Positions 8,031 to 13,249 of a stretch of DNA of 19,449 bases are shown piece after piece (position 1 is the stretch's first letter; every line of letters starts with the position of its first letter). The stretch is from positions 1 to 19,449 of the forward strand of contig JAGLJW010000033.1 in assembly GCA_023142215.1 (NCBI GenBank), given 5' to 3'. The notes beneath the pieces are model-generated. The model was not told where the DNA came from. It worked only from the letters and a program-made list of their open reading frames with translations, and searched no databases. A program made the position numbers and the translations under genes. This DNA is from Candidatus Parcubacteria bacterium. GTDB lineage: Bacteria; Patescibacteriota; Patescibacteriia; Patescibacteriales; UBA12075.

Positions 8031-8057
8031 TGTTTTTTTTAACAACGAATATTCTCC

Positions 8058-8098
8058 AACCATCAGTATAAAAAAGTACAGACGGTTTTTTATTTTAT
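8058..8098 (+). terminator. Rho-independent terminator of the 154-aa gene
   Basis: AACCATCAGTAT (8058-8069) pairs with GTACAGACGGTT (about 8076-8087) in 10 of 12 positions counting one G-T, and TTTTTATTTTATT follows. Confidence 0.75.
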
Positions 8099-8106
8099 TA
8101 ATACAG

Positions 8107-8213
8107 TTTTGTCATTCCGAACGAATGTGAGGAATCACTTTAATATTATTTTATACATTTACATTATTGAAGCGATTTCTCAATCGCTATCGCTCATTTC
8201 GAAATGACAAAAA
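8107..8213. repeat. REP-like palindromic element, second copy of type C family
   Basis: The outer ends are TTTTGTCATTCCGAA (left) and TTTCGAAATGACAAAA (right). Inner arms ATCACTTTAAT and ATTGAAGCGAT surround an AT-rich centre. It shares its outer 12-14 bases with the element at 2856-2978 but differs inside, so these are diverged family members, not a recent duplication. Confidence 0.75.
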
Positions 8214-8381
8214 AATATTATTTAAGTAATTTTTTATTTTAACTATCGCTTTGTTTTTAAATGACAAAACTCAACAACTATAATTAATTATCTAATATTT
8301 GATAATTGTTGTTACATTATAAATTTATTATTGAATTATTTTTTACTAATATTAATAAAAAAACAAGAATTATATATATTA
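8214..8381. other. AT-rich non-coding stretch without recognised features
   Basis: More than 80% A+T by eye, with many short TAATTA/ATTATT runs. No open frame of note, tRNA or hairpin followed by a T run was found. It only serves as the space between a palindrome and the rpmG promoter. Confidence 0.5.
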
Positions 8382-8410
8382 TTGACTTTTTCATTTATAT
8401 GTATTATTAT
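8382..8410 (+). promoter_or_regulatory. Promoter of rpmG
   Basis: TTGACT (8382-8387), a 17-base spacer and TATTAT (8405-8410). The leader to the ATG at 8481 is about 65 nt and contains a small hairpin with a T run. Confidence 0.6.
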
Positions 8411-8437
8411 AAATAGAGAATTATTAATAATTCATTG

Positions 8438-8461
8438 ACAGGTTTTAATATGCCTGTTTTT
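8438..8461 (+). promoter_or_regulatory. Terminator-like hairpin in the rpmG leader
   Basis: ACAGG (8438-8442) pairs with CCTGT (8453-8457), followed by TTTTT (8457-8461), 20 bases before the rpmG start. It may be an attenuator; the stem is short, so regulation is only possible. Confidence 0.4.
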
Positions 8462-8480
8462 GGTGATTATCGGAAAATAT

Positions 8481-8636
8481 ATGTCGCAAGTAAACATGAT
8501 TAAGCTTGAATGTACAGAATGTAAAAGAGTGAATTATTTTTCAAGAAAAAACAAAAAAACCTTGAAAGATAGATTAGAACTTAATAAATATTGCAAATTC
8601 TGTAAAAAACATACAAAGCACAAAGAAACTAAATAG
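8481..8636 (+). CDS. rpmG: 50S ribosomal protein L33
   Basis: A 51-aa basic protein of the large ribosomal subunit near the E site. The sequence is typical of bL33: IKLECTECKRVNYFSRKNK, then KYCKFCKKHTKHKETK. It is the zinc-binding (C+) form, with Cys11, Cys14, Cys38 and Cys41 as two CxxC knuckles. Thr/Ser-rich loop residues that often separate them are replaced by a Lys-rich stretch. The first ATG is used here; a second in-frame ATG at 8496 would give MIKLECTECK, which is also plausible because homologues often start near there. There is no good Shine-Dalgarno. It has its own promoter upstream and a long hairpin downstream. Confidence 0.93.
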   Translation: MSQVNMIKLECTECKRVNYFSRKNKKTLKDRLELNKYCKFCKKHTKHKETK

Positions 8637-8649
8637 TGGTAGAATTCAT

Positions 8650-8700
8650 AAAGTTCATAAAGTTAAAAGTTTCTATAAGACTTTTAACTTTATGAACTTT
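8650..8700 (+). terminator. Long perfect hairpin after rpmG
   Basis: A 21-bp perfect stem (8650-8670 with 8680-8700) and a 9-base loop, beginning 14 bases after the rpmG stop. Only a short TTATT follows, so it may be a stabilising or bidirectional terminator rather than a classic one. Confidence 0.65.
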
Positions 8701-8709
8701 ATTGCTTAT

Positions 8710-8773
8710 GCGGGTGTCGTATAGTCTGCGACCTGTCACTCGCGAGTGACAGGTGGAACTACAGGTGAGTTTA
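8710..8773 (+). repeat. tRNA-head module, copy 1
   Basis: A 64-bp GC-rich block in AT-rich surroundings. It starts with GCGGGTGTCGTATA, identical to the first 14 bases of the tRNA-Trp gene at 9187. It then departs into GTCTGCGAC and the palindrome CCTGTCACT-CGCG-AGTGACAGG (nearly the whole of 8731-8754), ending in CTACAGGTGAGTTTA. GTCG/CGAC forms a second small stem. Copy 2 (9084-9147) differs at only 2 of 64 positions. The 3' half of a tRNA is absent, so this is not a functional tRNA. Confidence 0.85.
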
Positions 8774-8816
8774 TTAAAGCTAATATTGAATAACTAATGA
8801 AAATTAATCAAGTAGA

Positions 8817-9068
8817 ATGTATTATGTTTATTTATTAAAATGCAAAGAGCTTGGAACTAAGATATTTTACATAGGTTGTTCTAGCGACCTAAGAAAAAGA
8901 ATAGGGCAACATAAAAATAATGAAGTAAAAACTACCAAAGGCAGAGAACCAAAGCTAATTTATTACGAAGCATTCAATAATAAATATTTAGCATATGAAA
9001 GAGAGAAAGGATTAAAAAGTAGTGGTTCGGTATATAATGCACTATTGAGAAGATTAAAAATTAAATAA
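8817..9068 (+). CDS. Small GIY-YIG domain nuclease (UvrC N-terminal-like / YhbQ type)
   Basis: An 83-aa stand-alone GIY-YIG domain. YVYLLKC (residues 3-9) is the GIY position, FYIGCSSDLRKRIGQH (17-32) holds the YIG and catalytic Arg, and a later acidic residue lies in LAYEREKGLK. This family cleaves or nicks DNA; roles of stand-alone members are poorly known, and related domains occur in homing endonucleases. It lies between two copies of a tRNA-head module, just upstream of tRNA-Trp, as a mobile gene would. Start: first ATG, 43 bases after module copy 1; no Shine-Dalgarno. Confidence 0.88.
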   Translation: MYYVYLLKCKELGTKIFYIGCSSDLRKRIGQHKNNEVKTTKGREPKLIYYEAFNNKYLAYEREKGLKSSGSVYNALLRRLKIK

Positions 9069-9083
9069 TTAAAATTAAATAAT

Positions 9084-9147
9084 GCGGGTGTCGTATAGTC
9101 TGCGACCCGTCACTCGCGAGTGACAGGTGGATCTACAGGTGAGTTTA
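9084..9147 (+). repeat. tRNA-head module, copy 2
   Basis: A second 64-bp module, 62/64 identical to copy 1 and placed 374 bp downstream of it. The changes are ACCTGT to ACCCGT, which breaks one pair of the palindrome, and GAACT to GATCT. It is followed by an AT-rich tail of about 38 bp resembling the tail after copy 1, and then by the real tRNA-Trp gene, which begins with the same 14 bases. Confidence 0.85.
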
Positions 9148-9186
9148 TAGTAATCAATATTAAATAATTAATTAAAATTAAATAAT

Positions 9187-9257
9187 GCGGGTGTCGTATA
9201 ATGGTAGTACAGGGGTCTCCAAAACCTCTAGCAGGGGTTCGATTCCCTTCACCCGTG
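9187..9257 (+). tRNA. tRNA-Trp (anticodon CCA)
   Basis: A complete cloverleaf of 71 nt, CCA not encoded. The acceptor GCGGGTG pairs with CACCCGT, with a G-U first pair. The D stem is GTAT/GTAC; the anticodon stem GGGGT/ACCTC encloses the loop CTCCAAA, giving CCA. The T arm is AGGGG-TTCGATT-CCCTT. The discriminator base is G73, as expected for bacterial tRNA-Trp. The variable loop is 4 nt. The gene marks the left boundary of the accessory island: repeat R starts within its last acceptor bases. Confidence 0.93.
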
Positions 9258-9420
9258 CATAAATTACTCTGTGCAAATAAACCTAAGAAGTTATTCAATA
9301 CGGACAAAAAATTGCACAAAACAAAAAAAGTGAATTATTTGTTCATAGTTTATCTGGTAGAATTAAAAGCCAACAATCGTATTGATAATTTTTATACATT
9401 TCTCAATAAGAAATTGGGCT
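9254..9420 (+). repeat. Repeat R, copy 1 (at tRNA 3' end)
   Basis: Starts at CGTGCATAAATTA, which includes the tRNA's last acceptor bases. It matches copy 3 (from 14050) over 140 bases without gaps and with 8 differences, all transitions. Weaker similarity continues to about 9420. TGTGCAA (9270-9276) and TTGCACA (9312-9318) form a possible stem. It contains an open frame in the tRNA-overlapping phase, but I do not regard it as a gene. Confidence 0.85.
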
Positions 9421-9456
9421 AAATAAGGAGTACGATAAAATTGATGCAAAAAATAT

Positions 9457-9804
9457 ATGAATATAAAACCCATAAAAACTAAAAGGGATTACAAAGAAGC
9501 TCTTACTAGAATTGAAAAAATTATAGAAGCAGACCCTGGGACTAAAAAAGGTGATGAACTTGAGATTTTATCTGTGCTGATCGAAAAATATGAGAAGGAT
9601 AATTATGAGATATTACCTCCTGATCCGATTGAGGCAATTAAATTTAGAATGGAGCAGATGCAGTTAGAAAAAAAAGATTTAGCAAAAATAATTGGAGCGA
9701 ACAGGGTATCAGAAGTTCTTCAAAAAAAGAGAGGATTAACAATTGGAATGATTAGGAATTTGCATTCAGTGTTGCATATTCCAACAGATTCTTTAGTAAG
9801 TTAA
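9457..9804 (+). CDS. HigA-like antitoxin / XRE-family regulator, apparently orphan
   Basis: A 115-aa protein of the HigA type (COG5499-like) that in relatives neutralises an mRNA-cleaving HigB toxin and represses its own operon. The N-terminal helical part is MNIKPIKTKRDYKEALTRIE. The helix-turn-helix runs from about 59 to 113 (DPIEAIKFRMEQMQLEKKDLAKIIGANRVSEVL, then the recognition segment up to LHIPTDSL). In this family the toxin gene normally lies directly upstream. Here that place is taken by repeat R copy 1 and the tRNA, and no toxin remnant is visible. AAGGAG at 9425-9430 is too far from the ATG to serve it. It may be a solitary antitoxin or regulator. Confidence 0.85.
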   Translation: MNIKPIKTKRDYKEALTRIEKIIEADPGTKKGDELEILSVLIEKYEKDNYEILPPDPIEAIKFRMEQMQLEKKDLAKIIGANRVSEVLQKKRGLTIGMIRNLHSVLHIPTDSLVS

Positions 9805-9879
9805 TTTTTGAAATACTTTGTATTTAGCCATAAATTTCGATAAAGTACTTCATCTTAATTCGTTAATCCATGTGAATCA

Positions 9880-9925
9880 AAACTGACTTAATATTAGATC
9901 ATGCTGTAGTTCGGCGACAGACCCA
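9880..9925. repeat. Decayed end of type A element
   Basis: 9904-9925 matches the 22-bp end of element A (2464-2485) with one change. Similarity to the inner arm continues leftward (GATCATG against GGTCATG) to about 9880. The stretch 9805-9880 may be the decayed remainder. The element end is fused directly to repeat R copy 2, whose first part is missing. Confidence 0.7.
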
Positions 9926-10143
9926 ATATAGACGAAAAGTTGCACAAAACAAAAAAAGTGAATTATTTGTTCATAGTTTATCTGGCAGAATTAAAAGCCG
10001 ACAATCGTATTGATAATTTTTTATATATACTTCAATAAAGAGTCAAGCTAAATTTTAGGAATGTTTTTAGATTTACTATTCAATGGTTAGTAGGGTATAA
10101 AATAATATACAAAATTTAAAATTCAGAACCTGACCTCCCTTTT
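9926..10143 (+). repeat. Repeat R, copy 2 (5'-truncated) running into an ACCTGACC end
   Basis: From TTGCACAAAACA (9940) it follows copy 3 almost base for base to about 10019. It continues through TTCAATAAAGAGTCAAGC, TTTTTAGATTTACTATTC and GTTAGTAGGGTATAA, shared with 12495-12620, and stops at AGAACCTGACCTCCC (10125-10139). Thus R and the TGACC-ending segment belong to one longer element of about 270 bp. Beyond it lies a gene truncated at its 5' side. Confidence 0.75.
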
Positions 10144-10459
10144 TTTAGAAGAATATCTCAAAAGCAAATAGATGCCTTGGTTTTTAGGATTACAGATACT
10201 GAAGCAGGCGAAGGATTTATGATAAGTCCCTTGGGTTTCAATCTGGTGCCAAAAAAATTGCTAATGCTAAGGGTATAGTAAAAATTAAACTTGATGCTAG
10301 CAATATTCCTGAAAATTTTGCCATGCAGTTTTTGAATAAGCTAATGCATAAGAGTAAACGCATTAGGATAGGCGAAAAAGTTCAGTTGCAAATCAGTAGA
10401 CCATGCAGTTTTTGTGGAAAACAGTTGAGAGTGATGAGAAAATTTGCCTTGACTGTTAA
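10141..10459 (+). pseudogene. C-terminal remnant of a restriction-endonuclease-like gene with zinc-ribbon end
   Basis: About 105 residues survive in three frames. The first frame reads ISQKQIDALVFRITDTEAGE, then GFMISPLGF. A one-base loss near 10239-10242 shifts to SGAKKIANAKGIVKIKLD, then FAMQFLNKL. A second shift near 10420 restores an ending VESDEKICLDC with TAA at 10457-10459, so CSFCGK and CLDC would form a zinc ribbon. The SQKQID, ISPLG and FAMQFLNK blocks resemble Mrr-like nuclease domains as I recall them. The 5' part is replaced by the end of the R element. It is inactive as it stands. The family call is from memory and moderate. Confidence 0.65.
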
Positions 10460-10492
10460 AATAGATTATATTTTTATTATCAACTAAAACAT

Positions 10493-11344
10493 ATGGAAAT
10501 CATTTTTTCTACAACAACTAAACAAATTGCGACTTCGGTACCAGGACTTATTAATAACATTATTATTGAGCCCCAGAAAATAATATTAACACAAATACCC
10601 GAAGGTTTTTTTGATAAACAATGGGTCATTGCTTTGATTGGCGCGGTTTCAGGTGTTGTCTTGTCAGTATTATTTTCTTTGATTAAGAATGTTATTCATA
10701 ATAAGATTAAAATAAAAACAATTGCTCGTGGATTTTTTATAGATATTGTAACTAACAGAAGCACGAACAATAGAGATATCCAACCCACAAAAGATGTTCT
10801 TGCTCAGTTTCAAAGAATGTCAGATGCTAATAGTTTCACTTCGCATCCTTCTATTCAATATGCTCACAGAGATTTGCTCAAATATTATAATTCTCAGTTA
10901 TCAGAGTTGAAGTCATTCGATCATGCAGTAGGTCTTGCTCTGTATGCTTTTTATAATTACGTTGATTCGGTAATTGCTACTACAAAGTTGTTGGACGATA
11001 AATTTAAGAGGTTTTATAGGAATGACACTACTGTAGGAGCTCAAGACGTTATTAACTCAATGAAGAAAAAAATACGACAAATGGAGATTGTTGATGCTAG
11101 TGGAGTTGTTATTCTTGCATTACTTGTCAATAAATACAAGGTTAGTTCAATAAATAAAACAAAAGAAATAGAAGAAGCTAAAGAAAGAATTAACAACATC
11201 TTGGATTCAGCAAATAGTGGACAGACGATAGAGCTAGAACAAATTTCTCAACAATGTAGAGCTGATATTTTATTAGTTGCTACAATAGTGTTAAAAAGAA
11301 AAGATTTCAAAGATGATGAGATTGGCAAATATAAAAAAACGTAG
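10493..11344 (+). CDS. Hypothetical membrane-anchored helical protein, 283 aa
   Basis: No family is recognised. One confident transmembrane helix lies at residues 44-64 (WVIALIGAVSGVVLSVLFSLI), after a 43-residue segment of moderate hydrophobicity. The remaining 215 residues are mostly helical and basic just after the membrane (KNVIHNKIKIKTIARG), so they probably lie in the cytosol. A helical bundle may form around 130-250 (HAVGLALYAFYNYVDSV, then EIEEAKERINNILD). There is no signal peptide, enzyme motif or Cys pattern. It lies in the island between a broken restriction gene and a GIY-YIG gene. A role in defence is possible from location only. Start: first ATG; no Shine-Dalgarno. Confidence 0.75.
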   Translation: MEIIFSTTTKQIATSVPGLINNIIIEPQKIILTQIPEGFFDKQWVIALIGAVSGVVLSVLFSLIKNVIHNKIKIKTIARGFFIDIVTNRSTNNRDIQPTKDVLAQFQRMSDANSFTSHPSIQYAHRDLLKYYNSQLSELKSFDHAVGLALYAFYNYVDSVIATTKLLDDKFKRFYRNDTTVGAQDVINSMKKKIRQMEIVDASGVVILALLVNKYKVSSINKTKEIEEAKERINNILDSANSGQTIELEQISQQCRADILLVATIVLKRKDFKDDEIGKYKKT

Positions 11345-11370
11345 TTTGTAATATTGTAAATATTAATTAA

Positions 11371-11405
11371 AATACAAAACCTGACACTCCTCTATGTTTT
11401 GTATT
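11371..11405. repeat. Hairpin containing an ACCTGAC end
   Basis: AATACAAAAC (11371-11380) and GTTTTGTATT (11396-11405) are perfect inverted repeats. The first arm runs into ACAAAACCTGACACTCC, the same end type as at 10125, 12601 and 13216. It lies 27 bases after the membrane-protein stop, and probably marks another element end; it may also work as a terminator. Confidence 0.6.
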
Positions 11406-11487
11406 ATAATAATTTAGAAGCTAAATATACTGATACCTATATTAATTTCCCTGAGAACAAGGAGAACTCTAAAGAGATAGATTTTTA
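11379..11487 (+). pseudogene. Possible C-terminal fragment of a lost gene
   Basis: Right after the ACCTGAC end, one frame is open for about 36 codons and ends LYYNNLEAKYTDTYINF, then PENKENSKEIDF, TAA at 11485-11487. It has no start codon in a useful position. Gene tails in the same relation to an element end occur at 10141 and 12621, which favours a truncated gene. The family is unknown. Confidence 0.35.
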
Positions 11488-11529
11488 ATAGAATAATTTA
11501 ATAAAAATATAAGTTAGTTAAATAATAAT

Positions 11530-12060
11530 ATGATAAAATTAATAGACTTTAAAGATTTTAAAAATTGTTTAAACATAGATGATATTGTTCCAGATTTTCC
11601 TGGAATTTATTGTTTAAAAATTAAAGATATCAATTTTTTGCCAAAGGAATTTACAAAAATTTTTTTAAGTAGAAAACATAAAATAATTTATATTGGAATA
11701 GCCACAAAATCTCTTAAAGAAAGATTTTTAAATCAAGAATTAAGAGGAAAAGGACACGGAACATTTTTTAGAAGTATGGGAGCAATACTAGGATTCAAAC
11801 CACCAAGAGGTTCATTGGTTGATAAAAAGAATAAATATAATTATAAGTTTTCCAAGAAAGATGAATTAAAAATCATCAATTGGATTAACAAACATCTCAC
11901 TGCCAGCTGGATAGAGACGGATAGTAACCTTAATAATACGGAGGATATATTAATTAAAGAATATCAACCCTTAGTCAATCTGAAAAAAAATCCTTTTGCT
12001 TTGAAGCAAATTAAGGAATTAAGGAAAAAGTGTCAAGAGATTGCAAATACCGTTAAATAA
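11530..12060 (+). CDS. GIY-YIG superfamily nuclease-like protein, 176 aa
   Basis: A single-domain GIY-YIG protein larger than the UvrC-like type. PGIYCLKIK (24-32) and KIIYIGIATKSLKERF (51-66) hold the GIY and YIG strands and catalytic Arg65. A later region ASWIET, then EDILIKEYQPLVNLKK (138-153), holds Glu144 and the closing Pro-x-x-Asn (147-150) of this fold. All the expected catalytic residues are present, so it is probably an active DNA endonuclease. Members of this subtype occur in restriction, mobile and repair settings, and the target here is unknown. An inverted element end (GGGTTAGGTCTTG) follows 7 bases after the stop. Start: first ATG; AT-rich leader without Shine-Dalgarno. Confidence 0.85.
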   Translation: MIKLIDFKDFKNCLNIDDIVPDFPGIYCLKIKDINFLPKEFTKIFLSRKHKIIYIGIATKSLKERFLNQELRGKGHGTFFRSMGAILGFKPPRGSLVDKKNKYNYKFSKKDELKIINWINKHLTASWIETDSNLNNTEDILIKEYQPLVNLKKNPFALKQIKELRKKCQEIANTVK

Positions 12061-12081
12061 TTAAAAGGGTTAGGTCTTGTG

Positions 12082-12111
12082 TTGACAATGTTATTACAAT
12101 ATGATAACATT
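12082..12111 (+). promoter_or_regulatory. relB promoter with overlapping palindromic operator
   Basis: TTGACA (12082-12087), a 17-base spacer and TAACAT (12105-12110) with TG one base before it (extended -10). The spacer is enclosed by perfect inverted repeats AATGTTAT (12087-12094) and ATAACATT (12104-12111). A palindrome over the core promoter is the normal site for self-repression by RelB/DinJ-type ribbon-helix-helix antitoxins. Confidence 0.75.
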
Positions 12112-12138
12112 ACAGTATAATTATTAATATAAAAACAT

Positions 12139-12414
12139 ATGTCTAATATACAAATTCGTATTGATGAAAAAGAAAAGAGAGAGGCAAAGAGGATATTTAG
12201 CAAACTTGGTCTTGATATGAGTAGCGCCATTAAGCTTTTTATAAGACAGTCAACGCTCCGCAAGGGACTGCCATTTTTACTTACAACAGAGAATAACTTA
12301 ACGTTGGAGGAGGAAACAGCTATTATAAAAGCTTCATCTGAAGCGAAAAATAATAAAAATGTTTCTAAGAGTATGAATATTAAAAATGCAATTAATCATC
12401 TTAAGACTTTATGA
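12139..12414 (+). CDS. RelB/DinJ-family antitoxin
   Basis: A 91-aa antitoxin. The N-terminus is a ribbon-helix-helix DNA-binding domain: strand NIQIRIDEKEKREAKRIF, then SKLGLDMSSAIKLFIRQ (residues 22-38), the DinJ signature. The C-terminal half, which would wrap the toxin, is polar and ends INHLKTL. It should repress its own promoter through the palindrome at 12087-12111. Its stop overlaps the start of the toxin remnant (ATGA), the usual coupling in relBE operons. Because the toxin is broken, the antitoxin survives alone, perhaps as a regulator or as protection against a related toxin. The leader is about 22 nt with no Shine-Dalgarno. Confidence 0.9.
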   Translation: MSNIQIRIDEKEKREAKRIFSKLGLDMSSAIKLFIRQSTLRKGLPFLLTTENNLTLEEETAIIKASSEAKNNKNVSKSMNIKNAINHLKTL

Positions 12415-12499
12415 GGATTAAATATTTGAAGAATTTGATGATTATACTTTGGTTATTTTTTTAGATTTAGGAAAACACAATAGAGTTTATAAATAATTT
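12411..12499 (+). pseudogene. Remnant of a RelE-superfamily toxin
   Basis: An ATG overlaps the relB stop and gives MRIKYLK, a good toxin N-terminus, but soon meets a stop. A second frame gives IFEEFDDYTLVIF, then LDLGKHNRVYK and a stop at about 12497-12499, which reads like the C-terminal strand of RelE/YafQ-type toxins (pattern LVIFxxxGxHNxVYK). The middle of some 50-60 residues is deleted, including the catalytic region. The last codons run into an R-type segment. Confidence 0.7.
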
Positions 12500-12620
12500 C
12501 TATATATACCTCAATAAAGAATCAAGCTAAATTTTAAGAATGTTTTTAGATTTACTATTCAATGATTAGTAGAGTATAAATAATATACAAAATTCAAAAA
12601 AACAAGACCCGACCCCTTTA
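12495..12620 (+). repeat. R-type segment (3' part) ending in ACAAGACCCGACCCC
   Basis: Very similar to 10020-10140: shared CTATATATACCTCAATAAAG, AAGCTAAATTTTAAGAATG, TTTTTAGATTTACTATTCAA and ATTAGTAGAGTATAAA, with scattered changes. It lacks the 140-bp first part of R. Confidence 0.75.
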
Positions 12621-12692
12621 TATTATATTGATGAGTTGGAAAATTTAAAACCAGTTATAATTAATAGAGGTCTTGAAAAAATTATAAATTAA
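12621..12692 (+). pseudogene. Short C-terminal fragment of a lost gene
   Basis: Immediately after the element end a frame reads YIDELENLKPVII, then NRGLEKIIN, and a stop at 12690-12692. It has no start codon. It is the same layout as the tails after the ends at 10141 and 11379. The family cannot be told from 23 residues. Confidence 0.35.
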
Positions 12693-12733
12693 CTAGTCTA
12701 AGTATCTAGCCTAGAGCCATTAAAATAAAGAGT

Positions 12734-13078
12734 ATGAAAATTATTCACAAAAACCAAACAAAAGAATTTAAAAATAGTGATGCCTGTATTGTTACTGAAT
12801 ATCCTTTAGGAGATAAAGATATAAATGGAGCAGTAGTGATAGTTAAAGGAAGATATCCAGAAAAGGGCAGAGTAACAAATGAAAAATGCAAAGAACTGGC
12901 ATTTATAATAAGAGGTAGCGGTAAAATAGTGGTGGAGGGTAAAGAAATAAAGCTCAATGAAGAAGATTTAATCTTACTTGAGCCAGATGAGAAATACTAT
13001 TGGGAGGGGAATATGAAGATGTTTGTTCCATGTGCTCCAGCTTGGTATATAGAGCAACATAAAAAAATTGAACAGTAA
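12734..13078 (+). CDS. Cupin-domain protein, 114 aa
   Basis: A small single-cupin beta barrel. The second half carries the expected pattern: CKELAFIIRGSGKIVVEGKEI (56-76), then KLNEEDLILLEPDEKYYWEG (77-96) and a closing strand MKMFVPCAPAW. The first cupin motif normally supplies metal-binding His and Glu residues. Here the region YPEKGRVTNEKCKE has no His, so metal binding and catalysis are doubtful; binding of a small ligand, or a partner role, is possible. The gene stands alone between two element ends (12620 and 13079). Start: first ATG. Confidence 0.85.
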   Translation: MKIIHKNQTKEFKNSDACIVTEYPLGDKDINGAVVIVKGRYPEKGRVTNEKCKELAFIIRGSGKIVVEGKEIKLNEEDLILLEPDEKYYWEGNMKMFVPCAPAWYIEQHKKIEQ

Positions 13079-13238
13079 AAAAGTTAAGTCCTGTATTTTG
13101 AATTTCAATCTAATAAAATATATTTAGTTATTAATTAATTAATCATTTAGGAATACATTATTCAGTAATTAGTAGAATTTTAGATGCTTACAAGATGAAG
13201 AAATAAAACTCAAAAAACAAAACCTGACCCCTTTATAA
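13079..13238. repeat. ~160-bp MITE-like element with AGTCCTG / ACCTGACC inverted ends
   Basis: The left end AAAAAGTTAAGTCCTGTATT, then TTGAATTTC, and the right end ACTCAAAAAACAAAACCTG, then ACCCCTTT (about 13210-13235), are imperfect inverted copies. The interior ATTCAGTAATTAGTAGAAT resembles the same place in the R-type segments. Thus it is a short two-ended member of the family whose right ends appear at 10125, 11375 and 12601. It fills the gap between the cupin and hydrolase genes and has no coding content. Confidence 0.65.
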
Positions 13239-13249
13239 ACGTTAATAAT

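Larger units (their letters stand above)
12064..12620. mobile_element. Small element bounded by inverted AAAGGG(G)T-AGGTCTTGT ends, carrying relB and a toxin remnant
   Basis: The left end AAAAGGGTTAGGTCTTGTG (12064-12082) and right end AACAAGACCCGACCCCTTTA (12601-12620) are inverted copies with few differences. Between them lie the relB promoter, relB, a decayed toxin and a truncated R-type segment. No transposase is present, so any mobility would be in trans. From memory, ends like GGGGTCAGGTCTTG recur near IS200-like (Y1/RAYT) transposases in several phyla; this link is not proven here. Confidence 0.5.

Noticed and set aside
8710..9147. Two further tRNA genes (tRNA-Asp or tRNA-Trp like)
   Set aside because: Only the first 14-16 bases fit a tRNA. 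No proper anticodon arm, T arm or acceptor 3' strand can be formed.
9110..9319. 69-aa minus-strand frame over module copy 2 and tRNA-Trp
   Set aside because: It runs antisense through the tRNA and the structured module; no protein-like features.
9201..9422. 73-aa open frame starting inside tRNA-Trp and running through repeat R copy 1
   Set aside because: The first part is the tRNA gene itself. The related frame at 14003 has a different N-terminus, so only the repeat is shared. Treated as a repeat, with the frame noted as a finding.
12064..13240. Integron attC sites (GTTAGGT and GTTAAGT match GTTRRRY)
   Set aside because: The halves face the wrong way for attC, opposite cores are ACCTGAC not RYYYAAC, and no integrase is present. 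Inverted transposon-type ends explain the pattern better.
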